A model generated the notes under the pieces. It made no database searches, was not told the DNA's origin, and saw only the letters and a list, made by a program, of their open reading frames with translations. DNA of 64,000 nt from Aeromicrobium sp. Leaf245. GTDB taxonomy: Bacteria; Actinomycetota; Actinomycetes; Propionibacteriales; Nocardioidaceae. The translations under genes were made by a program, and so were the position numbers. How positions within the stretch are numbered: position 1 is the first letter of the stretch; every line of letters starts with the position of its first letter. The DNA is taken from contig NZ_OW824151.1 of NCBI RefSeq assembly GCF_942548115.1, forward strand, positions 1,798,001-1,862,000, read 5' to 3'. Shown piece after piece: positions 35,277 to 45,406 of the stretch.

Positions 35277-36453
35277 GGGGCTCCTCCTCGTGCGGTGGCC
35301 GCTCGATGGTCGACCGGACCAGCAGGCCGACGACCAGCGCCCAGAACGCTGCCCCGACGCCGAGCAGCTGCAGCCCCGAGGCGGCGACCAGGAACGTGAC
35401 CGCGGCGCTCGTCCGCCCGTGCGCGTCCTGCAGGGCCGCGACGATCGACGCGGCGAAGGTGGACAGCAGTGCGAGCCCGGCCACCGTCTCGACGATGCCG
35501 GCCGGCGCCTTCTCGGTGACGGCCACGAGGGCGCCCGAGGTGAACGCCAGGACCAGCGCGGTGAGCCCCGCGACGAACGCGGCCACCCACCGGCGGGACC
35601 GGTCACCGGCCTGCTCACCGGCGGCGAGCGCGGCCGAGATGGCGGCGAGGTTGATCGCGTGACCGCCGAAGACCGCAGCGACCCCGGTTCCCGCGCCGGT
35701 CGTCACCATCGAGGCGCGCCACGGGACGGTGTAGCCGAAGCTGCGCATCACCGCGACGCCCGGGATGTTCTGCGACGCCAGGGTCACGACGGTCAGCGGG
35801 AGCGCGATGCCGACGACGGACGCGACCGTGAGCACGGGTGCCGTGGGCTCGAGACGGGGGAGCAGCGACGCGGCCTCCAGCGTGGTCCCCCTGTCGACGA
35901 GCGAGACGGCGATGACGACGAGGGCCGTGAGCAGGGCCAGCGGGACGGCCCACCGGGTCGCCCACCGGGTGCCCAGCAGCCACACGACGATCACCGGGCC
36001 GACCGCCCAGGGCGACGCCGCGAACGCCGTGAAGGGGGCGAGGCAGAGCTGGAGCAGCACGCCGGCGAGCATCGCCTGGGCCAGCGGGACGGGGATGGCA
36101 GCCGCCAGCCGGCCGAGCCACGGCACGAGGCCGGTCAGGGCCAGGAGCACGCCGGTGAGCACGAACGCACCCACGGCGGCGGGCCATCCGCCGGCCACGG
36201 GGCCGGTGCTCACCAGCAGGGCGGCACCCGGGGTCGACCAGGCCAGCGTGACCGGCAGCCGTGTCCACAGGGCGAGGCCCGACATGAGCAGTCCGAACGC
36301 CACGGTGAGGGCGAACAGCCCGCTCGCGGCCTCGTCGGGCGAGGCGCCGACGGCGCGCAGACCCGCCAGCACGACGGCGAACGAGGACGTGAAGCCGACG
36401 ATCGCGGTCACGACGCCGGCCACGACGGGCTGCTGCAGGTCGCGTGACGTCAC
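35254..36453 (-). CDS. BenE-family transporter
   Basis: 399-residue integral membrane protein with about twelve hydrophobic segments, of the benzoate/H+ symporter BenE family. The characteristic stretches LAWSTPGAALL, ASQNIPGVAVMRSFGYTVPW and FGGHAINLAAISAA are present. The substrate is uncertain; BenE proteins are named for benzoate import, but most are untested, and no aromatic-catabolism genes are nearby. GTG 36453 lies eight bases after a TAGGAT box and is divergent from hisD. Confidence 0.88.
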   Translation of the reverse strand: MTSRDLQQPVVAGVVTAIVGFTSSFAVVLAGLRAVGASPDEAASGLFALTVAFGLLMSGLALWTRLPVTLAWSTPGAALLVSTGPVAGGWPAAVGAFVLTGVLLALTGLVPWLGRLAAAIPVPLAQAMLAGVLLQLCLAPFTAFAASPWAVGPVIVVWLLGTRWATRWAVPLALLTALVVIAVSLVDRGTTLEAASLLPRLEPTAPVLTVASVVGIALPLTVVTLASQNIPGVAVMRSFGYTVPWRASMVTTGAGTGVAAVFGGHAINLAAISAALAAGEQAGDRSRRWVAAFVAGLTALVLAFTSGALVAVTEKAPAGIVETVAGLALLSTFAASIVAALQDAHGRTSAAVTFLVAASGLQLLGVGAAFWALVVGLLVRSTIERPPHEEEPRGETDEA

Positions 36454-36461
36454 GGGGCCCG

Positions 36462-36490
36462 ATCCTAGGCGCAGGGGTGGTCCCTAGAAT
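36462..36490. promoter_or_regulatory. Divergent leaderless promoters of the benE-like gene and hisD
   Basis: TAGGAT on - (36467 to 36462) lies eight bases before the benE GTG. TAGAAT on + (36485-36490) lies six bases before the hisD GTG. Only 17 bases separate the two boxes, so each -35 region would overlap the other promoter. Confidence 0.6.
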
Positions 36491-36496
36491 CGGTGC

Positions 36497-37834
36497 GTGA
36501 TCAGACGCCTCGACCTCCGCCTCGACCCGACCGCCGAGCTGCCCCGTGCGCAGCAGGACGTCGAGCACGCGCTGGAGGTGGTGGCGCCCTTGTGCGAGGA
36601 CGTCCGAGCCCGCGGCGAGGAGGCCGTCCTCGAGTACGGCGAACGCTTCGACGGTGTGCGCCCGGCGTCGCTGCGGGTGGCTCCGGAGCACCTGGCCGCC
36701 GCTCTCGCCGAGCTCGACCCGGCGATCCGGGCGGGTCTGGAGGAGTCCGTCGCCCGGCTGCGCGTGACGTGCGAGGCCGAGCTGGAGCAGACCGTCGTCA
36801 CGACCGTGGCCGAGGGTGCGACCGTCGAGCGGCGGATCGTGCCCATGCAGCGCGTCGGCCTCTACGTGCCCGGCGGGCTCGCACCGCTGGTCAGCACCGT
36901 CGTCATGAACACGGTGCCGGCGCAGGTCGCGGGCGTCGGGTCCATCGCGCTCACGTCGCCCCCGCAGTCGGAGTTCGGCGGGCTCCCGCACCCCACGATC
37001 CTCGCGGCGTGCGCCCTTCTCGGCATCGACGAGGTGTACGCCGCCGGCGGAGCGCAGGCGCTCGCGCTGCTCGCTTACGGCAGCGTCGCCACCGGTGGCT
37101 CCGTGCAGCCCGTGGACCTCGTGACCGGTCCGGGCAACATCTACGTGGCCGCGGCCAAGCGCTACCTCCAGGGCACCGTGGCGATCGACTCCGAGGCCGG
37201 GCCCACCGAGATCGCCGTGATCGCCGACGACACGGCCGATCCCGCGTTCGTGGCGGCCGACATGATCAGCCAGTCCGAGCACGACCCGATGGCCGCGAGC
37301 GTCCTCGTGACGCCCAGCGACGCCCTCGCCGACGCGGTCACCGCCGAGCTGGAGCGCCAGGTCCCCACCGCCACGCACGCGGAGCGCATCACCACGTCGC
37401 TGGCCGGCCGGCAGTCCGCCATCGTGCTCGTCGACGACCTGGACCAGGCGGTCGACGTCGCGAACGCGTACGCGGCCGAGCACCTGGAGATCCAGACCGC
37501 CGACTCGGCGGCCGTCGCCGCCCGCATCGTCAACGCCGGTGCGATCTTCGTCGGCGCCTGGACGCCGGTGTCCCTCGGCGACTACGCCGCCGGGTCGAAC
37601 CACGTGCTGCCCACGGCGGGCTGCGCCTGCCACTCGTCGGGACTGTCGGTGCGCGCCTTCTGCAAGAACGTGCACGTCGTCACCTACACCGAGCAGGCCC
37701 TGCGCAAGGTCGGCCACCACGTCGAGGTGCTCGCGGCTGCCGAGGACCTGCCGTCGCACGGTGCCGCCGTCGGGATCCGTACGGGATCGTCTGCCGCCCA
37801 GGGCCCGGCACCCCTGCCGGGGCGCGCCGAGTGA
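36497..37834 (+). CDS. hisD: Histidinol dehydrogenase HisD
   Basis: NAD-dependent, zinc-containing enzyme for the last two oxidations to L-histidine. The 445-residue product has [31 protein letters not shown] and [24 protein letters not shown] carries zinc/catalytic ligands, and [12 protein letters not shown] is near the end. GTG 36497 is leaderless (TAGAAT six bases upstream). The stop overlaps hisC by four bases, opening a hisDCBH operon. Confidence 0.96.
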   Translation: MIRRLDLRLDPTAELPRAQQDVEHALEVVAPLCEDVRARGEEAVLEYGERFDGVRPASLRVAPEHLAAALAELDPAIRAGLEESVARLRVTCEAELEQTVVTTVAEGATVERRIVPMQRVGLYVPGGLAPLVSTVVMNTVPAQVAGVGSIALTSPPQSEFGGLPHPTILAACALLGIDEVYAAGGAQALALLAYGSVATGGSVQPVDLVTGPGNIYVAAAKRYLQGTVAIDSEAGPTEIAVIADDTADPAFVAADMISQSEHDPMAASVLVTPSDALADAVTAELERQVPTATHAERITTSLAGRQSAIVLVDDLDQAVDVANAYAAEHLEIQTADSAAVAARIVNAGAIFVGAWTPVSLGDYAAGSNHVLPTAGCACHSSGLSVRAFCKNVHVVTYTEQALRKVGHHVEVLAAAEDLPSHGAAVGIRTGSSAAQGPAPLPGRAE

Positions 37835-38922
37835 GCGTCCCCGACTGGGTCCCGGTGCGCGAGGAGCTCCGGGACGAGGAGCCGTACGGCGCGCCGCAGA
37901 TCGACGTGCCCGTGCGCCTCAACACCAACGAGAACCCCTACGGGCCCAGCGAGGCCGCCGCCGACGACATCGCCGCGTCGGTGCGTGCCGCCGCGCTCGG
38001 GCTCAACCGGTACCCCGATCGTGAGGCGTGGTCGCTGCGGACGGCCCTCGCCGCCTACCTCACGGCCGAGGTGCCGGCGGCGGACCTCGACGCCTCGCGG
38101 GTGTGGGCGGCCAACGGCTCCAACGAGGTCATGCAGCAGATCCTGCAGGCCTTCGGCGGACCCGGCCGCACGGCGCTCTCCTTCGCCCCCACGTACTCGA
38201 TGTACCCCGAGTACGCGCGCAACACCCACACGAGGTGGGTGGCCGGGCAGCGCCGCGAGGACTTCGGGATCGACGCGGCGGCCGCGGTCGCGCTCATCGA
38301 GGCCGAGCGGCCCGACGTCGTGTTCCTGACCTCGCCCAACAACCCCACCGGCACCGCGCTGGACCCTGCGCACACGCGGGCCGTGCTCGAGGCCGCGCCC
38401 GGTCTCGTCGTGGTCGACGAGGCCTACGCCGAGTTCCGCCGCGAGGGCACGCCGTCGGCGCTCGAGCTGCTCGAGGAGTTCCCGCGGCTCGTCGTCACGC
38501 GCACCATGAGCAAGGCCTTCGCGCTCGCCGGCGGGCGTCTGGGCTACCTGGCCGCGCACGCCGACGTCGTCGACGCGCTGCGCATCGTGCGGCTGCCGTA
38601 CCACCTGTCGTCGGTCACCCAGGCCACGGCGGAGGCGGCGCTGCGCCACACCGACGAGCTGTTGGCCCAGGTCGACGCCCTGCGCGCCACGCGCGACGCG
38701 ACGGCTGCCCGGCTCCGGGAGCACCGCTTCACGGTGGCCGACTCGGACGCCAACTTCATCCTGTTCGGTCCGTTCGACGACCGGCACGCCACGTGGCAGG
38801 CGCTGGTGGACCGCGGGGTCCTGATCCGCGAAACGGGCCCCCTAGGATGGCTGCGCGTCTCCATCGGGACGCCGTCCGAGATGGACGCGTTCTTCACGGC
38901 CTTGAAGGAGGTCACCTCGTGA
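37831..38922 (+). CDS. hisC: Histidinol-phosphate aminotransferase HisC
   Basis: PLP enzyme that transaminates imidazole-acetol phosphate. The 363-residue product shows [11 protein letters not shown] near the N-terminus, [11 protein letters not shown], and VVDEAYAEF, with the PLP Lys at K228 in [20 protein letters not shown] 37831 overlaps the hisD stop (GTGA), and the hisC stop overlaps hisB in the same way. This four-base coupling along the operon implies near-equal production. Confidence 0.95.
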   Translation: MSVPDWVPVREELRDEEPYGAPQIDVPVRLNTNENPYGPSEAAADDIAASVRAAALGLNRYPDREAWSLRTALAAYLTAEVPAADLDASRVWAANGSNEVMQQILQAFGGPGRTALSFAPTYSMYPEYARNTHTRWVAGQRREDFGIDAAAAVALIEAERPDVVFLTSPNNPTGTALDPAHTRAVLEAAPGLVVVDEAYAEFRREGTPSALELLEEFPRLVVTRTMSKAFALAGGRLGYLAAHADVVDALRIVRLPYHLSSVTQATAEAALRHTDELLAQVDALRATRDATAARLREHRFTVADSDANFILFGPFDDRHATWQALVDRGVLIRETGPLGWLRVSIGTPSEMDAFFTALKEVTS

Positions 38923-39521
38923 GCAGCAGAACAGCACGCATCGAGCGGAAGACCTCGGAGTCGCACGTCGTCGTCGAGCTCGACCTCGACGGCACCGGCA
39001 AGCACGACATCTCGACGGGTGTCGGCTTCTACGACCACATGCTCACCGCCCTCGCCCGGCACTCGCTGGTCGACCTCACCGTCAAGACCGAGGGCGACCT
39101 GCACATCGACGCCCACCACACCGTCGAGGACACCGCGATCGCCATCGGCGACGCGCTGCGCGAGGCGCTCGGCGACAATGCCGGCATCCGTCGGTACGGC
39201 ACGGCCACGATCCCCCTCGACGAGGCGATCGCCACCTGCACGGTCGACGTGTCCGGGCGGCCCTACTTCGTGCACGCGGGCGAGCCGGAGCGCCAGATCA
39301 CGGTCGTGATCGGTGGCCAGTACTCCGGGTCCCTCACGTCGCACGTGCTCGAGTCGATCGCGCACCACGCGGGGCTGACGCTTCACATGACGCTGCTCGC
39401 CGGCCGCGACCCGCACCACATCGCCGAGTGCCAGTTCAAGGCGCTGGCCCGCGCGCTCCGTGAGGCGATCGAGCCCGACCCTCGGGAGACGGGCATCCCG
39501 TCGACCAAGGGCGCGCTGTAG
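38919..39521 (+). CDS. hisB: Imidazoleglycerol-phosphate dehydratase HisB
   Basis: Mn-dependent dehydratase, monofunctional (no phosphatase domain). The 200-residue product has both His/Glu metal-binding repeats, [16 protein letters not shown] with [14 protein letters not shown], and [13 protein letters not shown] with [22 protein letters not shown] 38919 overlaps the hisC stop. Its TAG shares a base with the hisH GTG. Confidence 0.96.
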   Translation: MSSRTARIERKTSESHVVVELDLDGTGKHDISTGVGFYDHMLTALARHSLVDLTVKTEGDLHIDAHHTVEDTAIAIGDALREALGDNAGIRRYGTATIPLDEAIATCTVDVSGRPYFVHAGEPERQITVVIGGQYSGSLTSHVLESIAHHAGLTLHMTLLAGRDPHHIAECQFKALARALREAIEPDPRETGIPSTKGAL

Positions 39522-40183
39522 TGACAGACGGCACGGCGCCGGTCGCGGGGCGACCCACGGTCGCGGTCCTCGACTACGGATCGGGCAACCTCCGGTCGGC
39601 GGTGCGCGCCGTCGAGCGCGCGGGGGCGGACGTCACGCTGACGTCGGACCCTGCGGTGGCCGAGACCGCCGACGGACTGCTCGTGCCGGGCGTCGGCGCG
39701 TTCGCGGCGTGCATGGCCGGCCTGCTGGAGGTCGACGGCGAACGGATCATCGAGCGCCGGCTCATCGCCGGTCGGCCGGTGCTGGGCATCTGCGTGGGCA
39801 TGCAGATCCTGTTCGGCGAGGGCATCGAGCACGGTGTCCGGACGACCGGGTGCAGGGAGTGGCCCGGCGTCGTGGAGCGTCTCCAGGCGCCGATCGTCCC
39901 GCACATGGGCTGGGACACGGTCGAGCCGCCCGAGGGCTCCCGGATGTTCGCCGGTCTCGAGGGGGAGCGGTTCTACTTCGTGCACTCCTACGGCGTGCGG
40001 CGCTGGGAGCTCGACGTCGAGGGCACGTCGTTCCGCGCGCCGCAGGTCACCTGGACCGAGTACGGGGGAGACCGCTTCGTCTCCGCCGTCGAGAACGGTC
40101 CGCTCTGGGCCACGCAGTTCCACCCCGAGAAGTCCGGCGACGCCGGCCGCCGCCTGCTCGAGAACTGGCTCGCCACCCTCTGA
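39521..40183 (+). CDS. hisH: Imidazole glycerol phosphate synthase glutaminase subunit HisH
   Basis: Class I glutaminase that feeds ammonia to HisF (encoded at 42748). The 220-residue product has the catalytic triad Cys91 (GICVGMQ), His201 and Glu203 (TQFHPEKSG), and an N-terminal [11 protein letters not shown] stretch. GTG 39521 shares one base with the hisB stop. It ends the hisDCBH unit; two copies of a 31-bp repeat follow directly. Confidence 0.95.
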   Translation: MTDGTAPVAGRPTVAVLDYGSGNLRSAVRAVERAGADVTLTSDPAVAETADGLLVPGVGAFAACMAGLLEVDGERIIERRLIAGRPVLGICVGMQILFGEGIEHGVRTTGCREWPGVVERLQAPIVPHMGWDTVEPPEGSRMFAGLEGERFYFVHSYGVRRWELDVEGTSFRAPQVTWTEYGGDRFVSAVENGPLWATQFHPEKSGDAGRRLLENWLATL

Positions 40184-40184
40184 C

Positions 40185-40246
40185 CCGTCAGAGGTAGGTG
40201 TCGCACCGAATCCGGCCGTCGGAGGTAGGTGTCGCACCGAATCGGG
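40185..40246. repeat. Two tandem copies of a 31-bp repeat
   Basis: Copies at 40185-40215 and 40216-40246 differ at two positions. Each contains GAGGTAGGTGTCGCACCGAA, which includes a small GGTG-TCG-CACC hairpin. The pair fills most of the gap between convergent hisH and the DUF6498-like gene. It could act as terminator or be a dispersed intergenic repeat. Confidence 0.8.
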
Positions 40247-40265
40247 TGCTGGTGGGGTGCTAGGC

Positions 40266-41003
40266 CTACCGCTGGCCCGGGCCCGACCGTGGCTCGAGCG
40301 CCACGGGGTCGGCCGGCGGCGAGGATCGGTGCTCGCGCAGGTGGAAGCCCAGGTCGACGAGCGTCTTGAGGCCGCAGAGCAGGACGACGGGTCCGATCGC
40401 CTCCGCGGGACGGCCGTCGGGACCACCCAGCAGGAAGAACGCCCCGATCACCGACAGGTGCAGCACGACCATCCGCGGGTAGGGGAGCAGCATCGTGCGC
40501 GACGGGGTGGCGCGCGCACGCTCGTCGCGGCCGAACCAGTGCAGCGCGAGCGACAGCACGTGGCTCCAGACCAGCACCAGCACCGAGAGGACCCAGAAGC
40601 CCGCGCTGCCGGTGAACCCGCCGGTCGCGAAGGCCAGCACGAAGGCGAACACGCCGTGCACGAGGGTGAAGAGGCCGTAGTGGAAGGCGAAGAAGCCCGC
40701 CATGACGCGCGGGTCCGGCTCCACGCGTCGGCCGTTCAGGGTCATGGTCAGCCTCGCTGCGTCGTCCTTCGCCCGGGCCGTGGCGATCTTGACGATCGTG
40801 ACGAGCCAGACGGCCACGTTCTCGATCCAGTACAGGACGAACACGTCGCCGACGCCGAGGTCGCCGCGCAGCACGCCCCAGACGGGCACGAGGTTGGCCA
40901 CCACGAGCAGCACGGACGAGACGACACGCGGCAGGCCCGGGGGCAGCTGCGACCCGGCGCGCGCGACCGATCCCAGACCCAGCAGGCGGAGCAGCAGCGG
41001 CAC
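40266..41003 (-). CDS. DUF6498-like integral membrane protein
   Basis: 245 residues with about six membrane segments. Features are the [20 protein letters not shown] start, the W-I-E-N motif (YWIENVAVW), [15 protein letters not shown], and the C-terminal [17 protein letters not shown]. These fit the DUF6498 family of unknown function. GTG 41003 sits six bases after a TAGGGT box, divergent from hisA. Nothing links it to histidine synthesis except position. Confidence 0.75.
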   Translation of the reverse strand: MPLLLRLLGLGSVARAGSQLPPGLPRVVSSVLLVVANLVPVWGVLRGDLGVGDVFVLYWIENVAVWLVTIVKIATARAKDDAARLTMTLNGRRVEPDPRVMAGFFAFHYGLFTLVHGVFAFVLAFATGGFTGSAGFWVLSVLVLVWSHVLSLALHWFGRDERARATPSRTMLLPYPRMVVLHLSVIGAFFLLGGPDGRPAEAIGPVVLLCGLKTLVDLGFHLREHRSSPPADPVALEPRSGPGQR

Positions 41004-41009
41004 GGCGAC

Positions 41010-41055
41010 ACCCTACGACGCCGCGATCCCCGCGGCCGAGGACCGCCGATACGAT
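41010..41055. promoter_or_regulatory. Divergent leaderless promoters of the DUF6498-like gene and hisA
   Basis: TAGGGT on - (41015 to 41010) lies six bases before GTG 41003. TACGAT on + (41050-41055) lies seven bases before GTG 41063. The two boxes are 34 bases apart. Confidence 0.6.
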
Positions 41056-41062
41056 CGGCCCC

Positions 41063-41794
41063 GTGAGTGACTACCTGCAGCTGCTGCCCGCCGTCGACGT
41101 CAAGGGCGGCCAGGCCGTGCAGCTCGTCCAGGGGGTCGACGGCTCGGAGAAGCGGTTCGGCGACCCCGTCGAGGCGGCGCTGCGCTGGCAGTCCGCCGGC
41201 GCGGAGTGGATCCACCTGGTCGACCTCGACGCCGCCTTCGGGCACGGCCACAACCGTGACCTGCTGGCCCGGATCGTCGGCACGCTCGACATCGACGTCG
41301 AGATGTCCGGCGGCATGCGCGACGACGAGTCGCTCGCCGCCGCCATGGCCGCCGGGTGCCGGCGCGTGAACATCGGCACGGCCGCGCTCGAGCACCCCGA
41401 GTGGTGCGCGCGAGCGATCGCCGAGTGGGGCGACCGGGTGGCCATCGGGCTCGACGTCCGCGGCACGACCCTCGCCGCGCGCGGGTGGACCCGCGACGGT
41501 GGCGACCTGTACGAGACGCTCGAGCGGCTCGACGGCGAGGGCTGCGCTCGCTACGTCGTCACCGACGTCAACAAGGACGGCATGCTGCAGGGTCCGAACC
41601 TCGACCTCCTGCGCGACGTGTGCTCGCGCACCGACCGCCCGGTGGTGGCGTCCGGCGGCGTGACCACGCTGGCCGACGTCGAGGCGCTCATGGGTCTGGT
41701 CGACATCGGGGTCGAGGGCGCGATCGCCGGCACCGCCCTGTACACCGGCCAGTTCACGCTCGAGGACGCGCTCGCCCTCACGCGCGGTCGCTGA
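41063..41794 (+). CDS. priA: Bifunctional HisA/TrpF isomerase PriA
   Basis: (Beta-alpha)8-barrel isomerase of 243 residues. In actinobacteria this protein isomerises both ProFAR (histidine) and phosphoribosyl-anthranilate (tryptophan). N-terminal Asp12 ([10 protein letters not shown]) and the [13 protein letters not shown] loop hold the catalytic acids. GGMRDDESL and the [12 protein letters not shown] phosphate site are present. No trpF occurs beside trpCBA here, which supports the dual role, though this is an inference from lineage. GTG 41063 is leaderless. Confidence 0.92.
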   Translation: MSDYLQLLPAVDVKGGQAVQLVQGVDGSEKRFGDPVEAALRWQSAGAEWIHLVDLDAAFGHGHNRDLLARIVGTLDIDVEMSGGMRDDESLAAAMAAGCRRVNIGTAALEHPEWCARAIAEWGDRVAIGLDVRGTTLAARGWTRDGGDLYETLERLDGEGCARYVVTDVNKDGMLQGPNLDLLRDVCSRTDRPVVASGGVTTLADVEALMGLVDIGVEGAIAGTALYTGQFTLEDALALTRGR

Positions 41795-41846
41795 GCAGGT
41801 CCACGACGTCCGGCGCCCAGCTCCTGGGCCGTGGCACGCTGGGCCC

Positions 41847-42350
41847 ATGACAGGGGAGTGGGACCGGCTGAGCGCCGACCCGAGCACGCCGGCGGCCGCG
41901 ACCTTGCGCGCCAGCGACGCCGACCGCGACGTCGTGCTCGGCGTGCTGCGCGACGCGTACGCCGAGGGCCGGCTCGACCGTGCGGAGTACGAACGTCGCG
42001 TCGAGGGCGCCCTCGGGGTGCTCGTGGTGGCGGACGTCGTGCCCCTGCTCTCGGACCTGGTCGCTGAGCGACGCCCCGCCGGTACGGCGCGCTCCGCCCG
42101 CACCGAGGCGGAGGAGAAGTTCCGGCGTGAGTCGCGCGACTCCCGCAACGGCTGGATCGGTGTCACCGCGCTGACCACCGGGATCTGGGCGGCCACGAGC
42201 GCGGGATCGGGCGAGCTGCTCTTCTTCTGGCCGGTCTTCCCGAGCCTCGGCATCGGGTTCGGCTGGTTCATGCACCACCTCAACCGAGAGCAGCGGGTCG
42301 AGGAGCTCGAGGAGAAGATCGCCAGGAAGCGCCGCGGGCTCGAGCGCTGA
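41847..42350 (+). CDS. DUF1707 and 2TM domain protein
   Basis: 167 residues. The N-terminal DUF1707 module (about 20-70) has LRASDADRDVVLGVLRDAYA, then EGRLDRAEYERRVEGAL. A charged linker and two hydrophobic segments (about 107-125 and 130-148) follow, with a basic coiled C-terminus. DUF1707 is a small helical domain common in actinobacterial membrane-linked proteins, of unknown role. It starts at ATG 41847, 52 bases after priA, possibly from its own weak promoter (CACGCT seven bases upstream). Confidence 0.82.
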   Translation: MTGEWDRLSADPSTPAAATLRASDADRDVVLGVLRDAYAEGRLDRAEYERRVEGALGVLVVADVVPLLSDLVAERRPAGTARSARTEAEEKFRRESRDSRNGWIGVTALTTGIWAATSAGSGELLFFWPVFPSLGIGFGWFMHHLNREQRVEELEEKIARKRRGLER

Positions 42351-42367
42351 CGACTCGTCCGGCGGTC

Positions 42368-42709
42368 TCAGAGCAGGTCGGAGACCAGGGTGACCAGCCC
42401 GTAGACGGACCCGGCGAGGAGAGCCACCAGCACCAGGACGACCACGGCGCACCCCACGGTGTCGCCGAGGGTCCACTCGTCGTCGTCGGCGTCGACGCCC
42501 ATGTTCGGCGGGGGCAGCGGGTACTGCTGCATGTACTGGGCCAGGTGAGCCTGCGAGCAGAAGCGGAAGGTGTCCTTCGCGCTGTCGACGAACCAGTCGT
42601 CACCCCACTCGTCCTCGTCGATCCGACGGTGCACGTTCACGACCATGGCCTCGTCGGAGGTGATGTCGATCGTCGCCCGGCAGAAGAAGCACTGGTAGGT
42701 GGTGGCCAC
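42368..42709 (-). CDS. Small membrane protein with N-terminal cysteine-rich domain
   Basis: 113 residues, family not recognised. The N-terminus has YQCFFC, and a later FCSQAH could complete a zinc-binding C-x2-C/C-x3-H site. An acidic DADDDEW stretch precedes a single C-terminal membrane segment (about 87-108). It probably exposes the zinc-like domain to the cytoplasm. GTG 42709 is leaderless (TAGGCT six bases upstream), divergent from hisF. Confidence 0.65.
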   Translation of the reverse strand: MATTYQCFFCRATIDITSDEAMVVNVHRRIDEDEWGDDWFVDSAKDTFRFCSQAHLAQYMQQYPLPPPNMGVDADDDEWTLGDTVGCAVVVLVLVALLAGSVYGLVTLVSDLL

Positions 42710-42715
42710 GGCGGG

Positions 42716-42741
42716 AGCCTAGACGGGGGCGCCGATAGGCT
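42716..42741. promoter_or_regulatory. Symmetric divergent leaderless promoters at hisF
   Basis: AGCCTA (42716-42721, a TAGGCT box on -) and TAGGCT (42736-42741, on +) form a perfect inverted pair 14 bases apart. Each is six bases from a GTG start (42709 on -, 42748 on +). Confidence 0.65.
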
Positions 42742-42747
42742 CGGCGG

Positions 42748-43513
<766 letters not shown>

Positions 43514-43524
<11 letters not shown>

Positions 43525-45406
43525 CGCCCCCAGGCCGGCCCAGGCCGAGGCGGTCGAGGCCGAGGCAGCCCGGACCGAGGCGGTACCGACGGGATCGGGC
43601 CAGCTCGGATCGGCCCAGCCCGACCGGATCATGCGCCGCGGATTCGGCCTGCTCGGACGCGGCATCGGCGAGCAGAAGGCGCTGTTCGCGATCTCGGTCG
43701 TGGGCAGCGTGCTCTTCGGCGCGATGACCGTCGCCGACGCCTGGGTGCTCGGGTGGGCGACCGACAACGTCATCCGGCCGTCCTTCGAGCAGGGCGAGGT
43801 GCTGCAGGGCGCCCTCTGGACCTCGATCGCCCTGTTCCTCGGCGTGGCCGTGCTGCGGGCGCTCGGCGTCATCGCGCGGCGGCTCATCGGCGGCATCGTC
43901 TACTACCGCCTGGTCGCCACCTACCGCCGCAAGGTCACCCGTCAGTACCTCGCCCTCCCGATGTCGTGGCACCACCGCCACCCCACCGGCCAGCTGCTCT
44001 CCAACGCCAACGCCGACGTCGAGGCCACGTGGGCGGTCTTCATGCCGCTGCCGATGGCGGTCGGCGTCATCGCCATGCTCGCAGCCGCTCTCGTGGCGAT
44101 GCTCGAGGCCGACTGGGTGCTCACGCTCGTGGGCCTCGTGGTGTTCCCGGCCCTGTTCGGCATCAACGTGTTCTACCAGCGCTGGCTCTCGCCCAAGGTC
44201 GCGCACGCCCAGGCCCTGCGCGGCGACCTGAGCGCCGTGGCCCACGAGTCCTTCGACGGCGCGCTGGTGGTGAAGTCGCTCGGTCGCGAGGCCGACGAGA
44301 CCGCCCGCTTCGCCCGGTCCACCGAGGAGCTGCGCGACGCCAACATCGAGGTCGGGAAGATCCGCAGCATCTTCGACCCGTTGCTGGAGGCCCTGCCGAA
44401 CCTCGGCATCCTCGCCGTGATCGTCCTGGGCGTCGGCCGCGTGGCCAGCGGTGCCGCCGAGCCCGGCGACGTCGTGCAGGTGGCCTACCTGTTCACCGTG
44501 GTCGCCTTCCCGGTGCGTGCCATCGGCTGGGTGCTCGGCGAGCTGCCCCGCAGCGTCGTCGGCTGGGACCGTGTCGAGAGCGTGCTGCAGGCGTCGGGGT
44601 CCATGACCTACGGCACCGCCACCCTGCCGGGCGCAGGTGCGGTCGACCTCGACCTGCGGGGAGTCTCCTACCAGTTCGACGACGCCGTGCAGTCGGGCGA
44701 GGGCGACGACGTCCTCGACGGCGTCGAGCTGCACGTGCCGCGGGGGTCCGTCACGGCCCTCGTCGGTGCCACCGGCAGCGGCAAGAGCACCCTCACGACC
44801 CTGCTCTCGCGCCTCGTCGACCCGCGCTCCGGCACGGTCGAGCTCGACGGTCACGACGTCGCGGGCCTCACCCACCGGGCCCTGGCCGACGCGGTCGCCG
44901 TGGTCCCGCAGACCACCTTCCTGTTCGACGACTCCGTCCGTGAGAACGTCACGCTCGGGGCCGACGTCGACGACGCCGACGTCTGGGAGGCGCTGCGGAC
45001 CGTCCAGGCCGACGGCTTCGTCGCCCGCCTGCCCGCGGGGCTCGACACTCAGCTCGGTGAGCGCGGGACCACCCTGTCCGGCGGGCAGCGCCAACGCCTC
45101 GCCCTGGCGCGCGCCCTCGTGCGGCGGCCCCGGCTGCTGGTCATGGACGACGCCACGAGCGCCGTGGACCCCGAGGTCGAGCAGCGCATCCTGCGCGCCC
45201 TGGCCGATCGCACGGCCGACGGGGGCGGGCCGACGGTCCTCGTCGTGGCGTACCGCAAGGCCACCATCGCCCTGGCCGACGAGGTCGTGCTGCTCGACGG
45301 CGGACGGGTGGCCGAGCGTGGCACCCACGCCGAGCTCATGGCGGGGTCGGCGGTCTACCGCGACCTCGTCGACGCGTACGACCAGGCGAGGGAGGCACAG
45401 GCATGA
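43514..45406 (+). CDS. ABC exporter half-transporter with degenerate ATP site
   Basis: 630 residues: a low-complexity Ala/Glu N-terminus, six membrane helices (about 55-330) and a nucleotide-binding domain. Walker [10 protein letters not shown] and signature LSGGQRQR are normal. The Walker B end reads [12 protein letters not shown], with Asp in place of the catalytic Glu, and the H-loop reads VVAYRKA, with Tyr in place of His. This is the pattern of the non-catalytic half in heterodimeric exporters. GTG 43514 overlaps hisF; Met at residue 40 could be the real start. The substrate is unknown. Confidence 0.9.
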
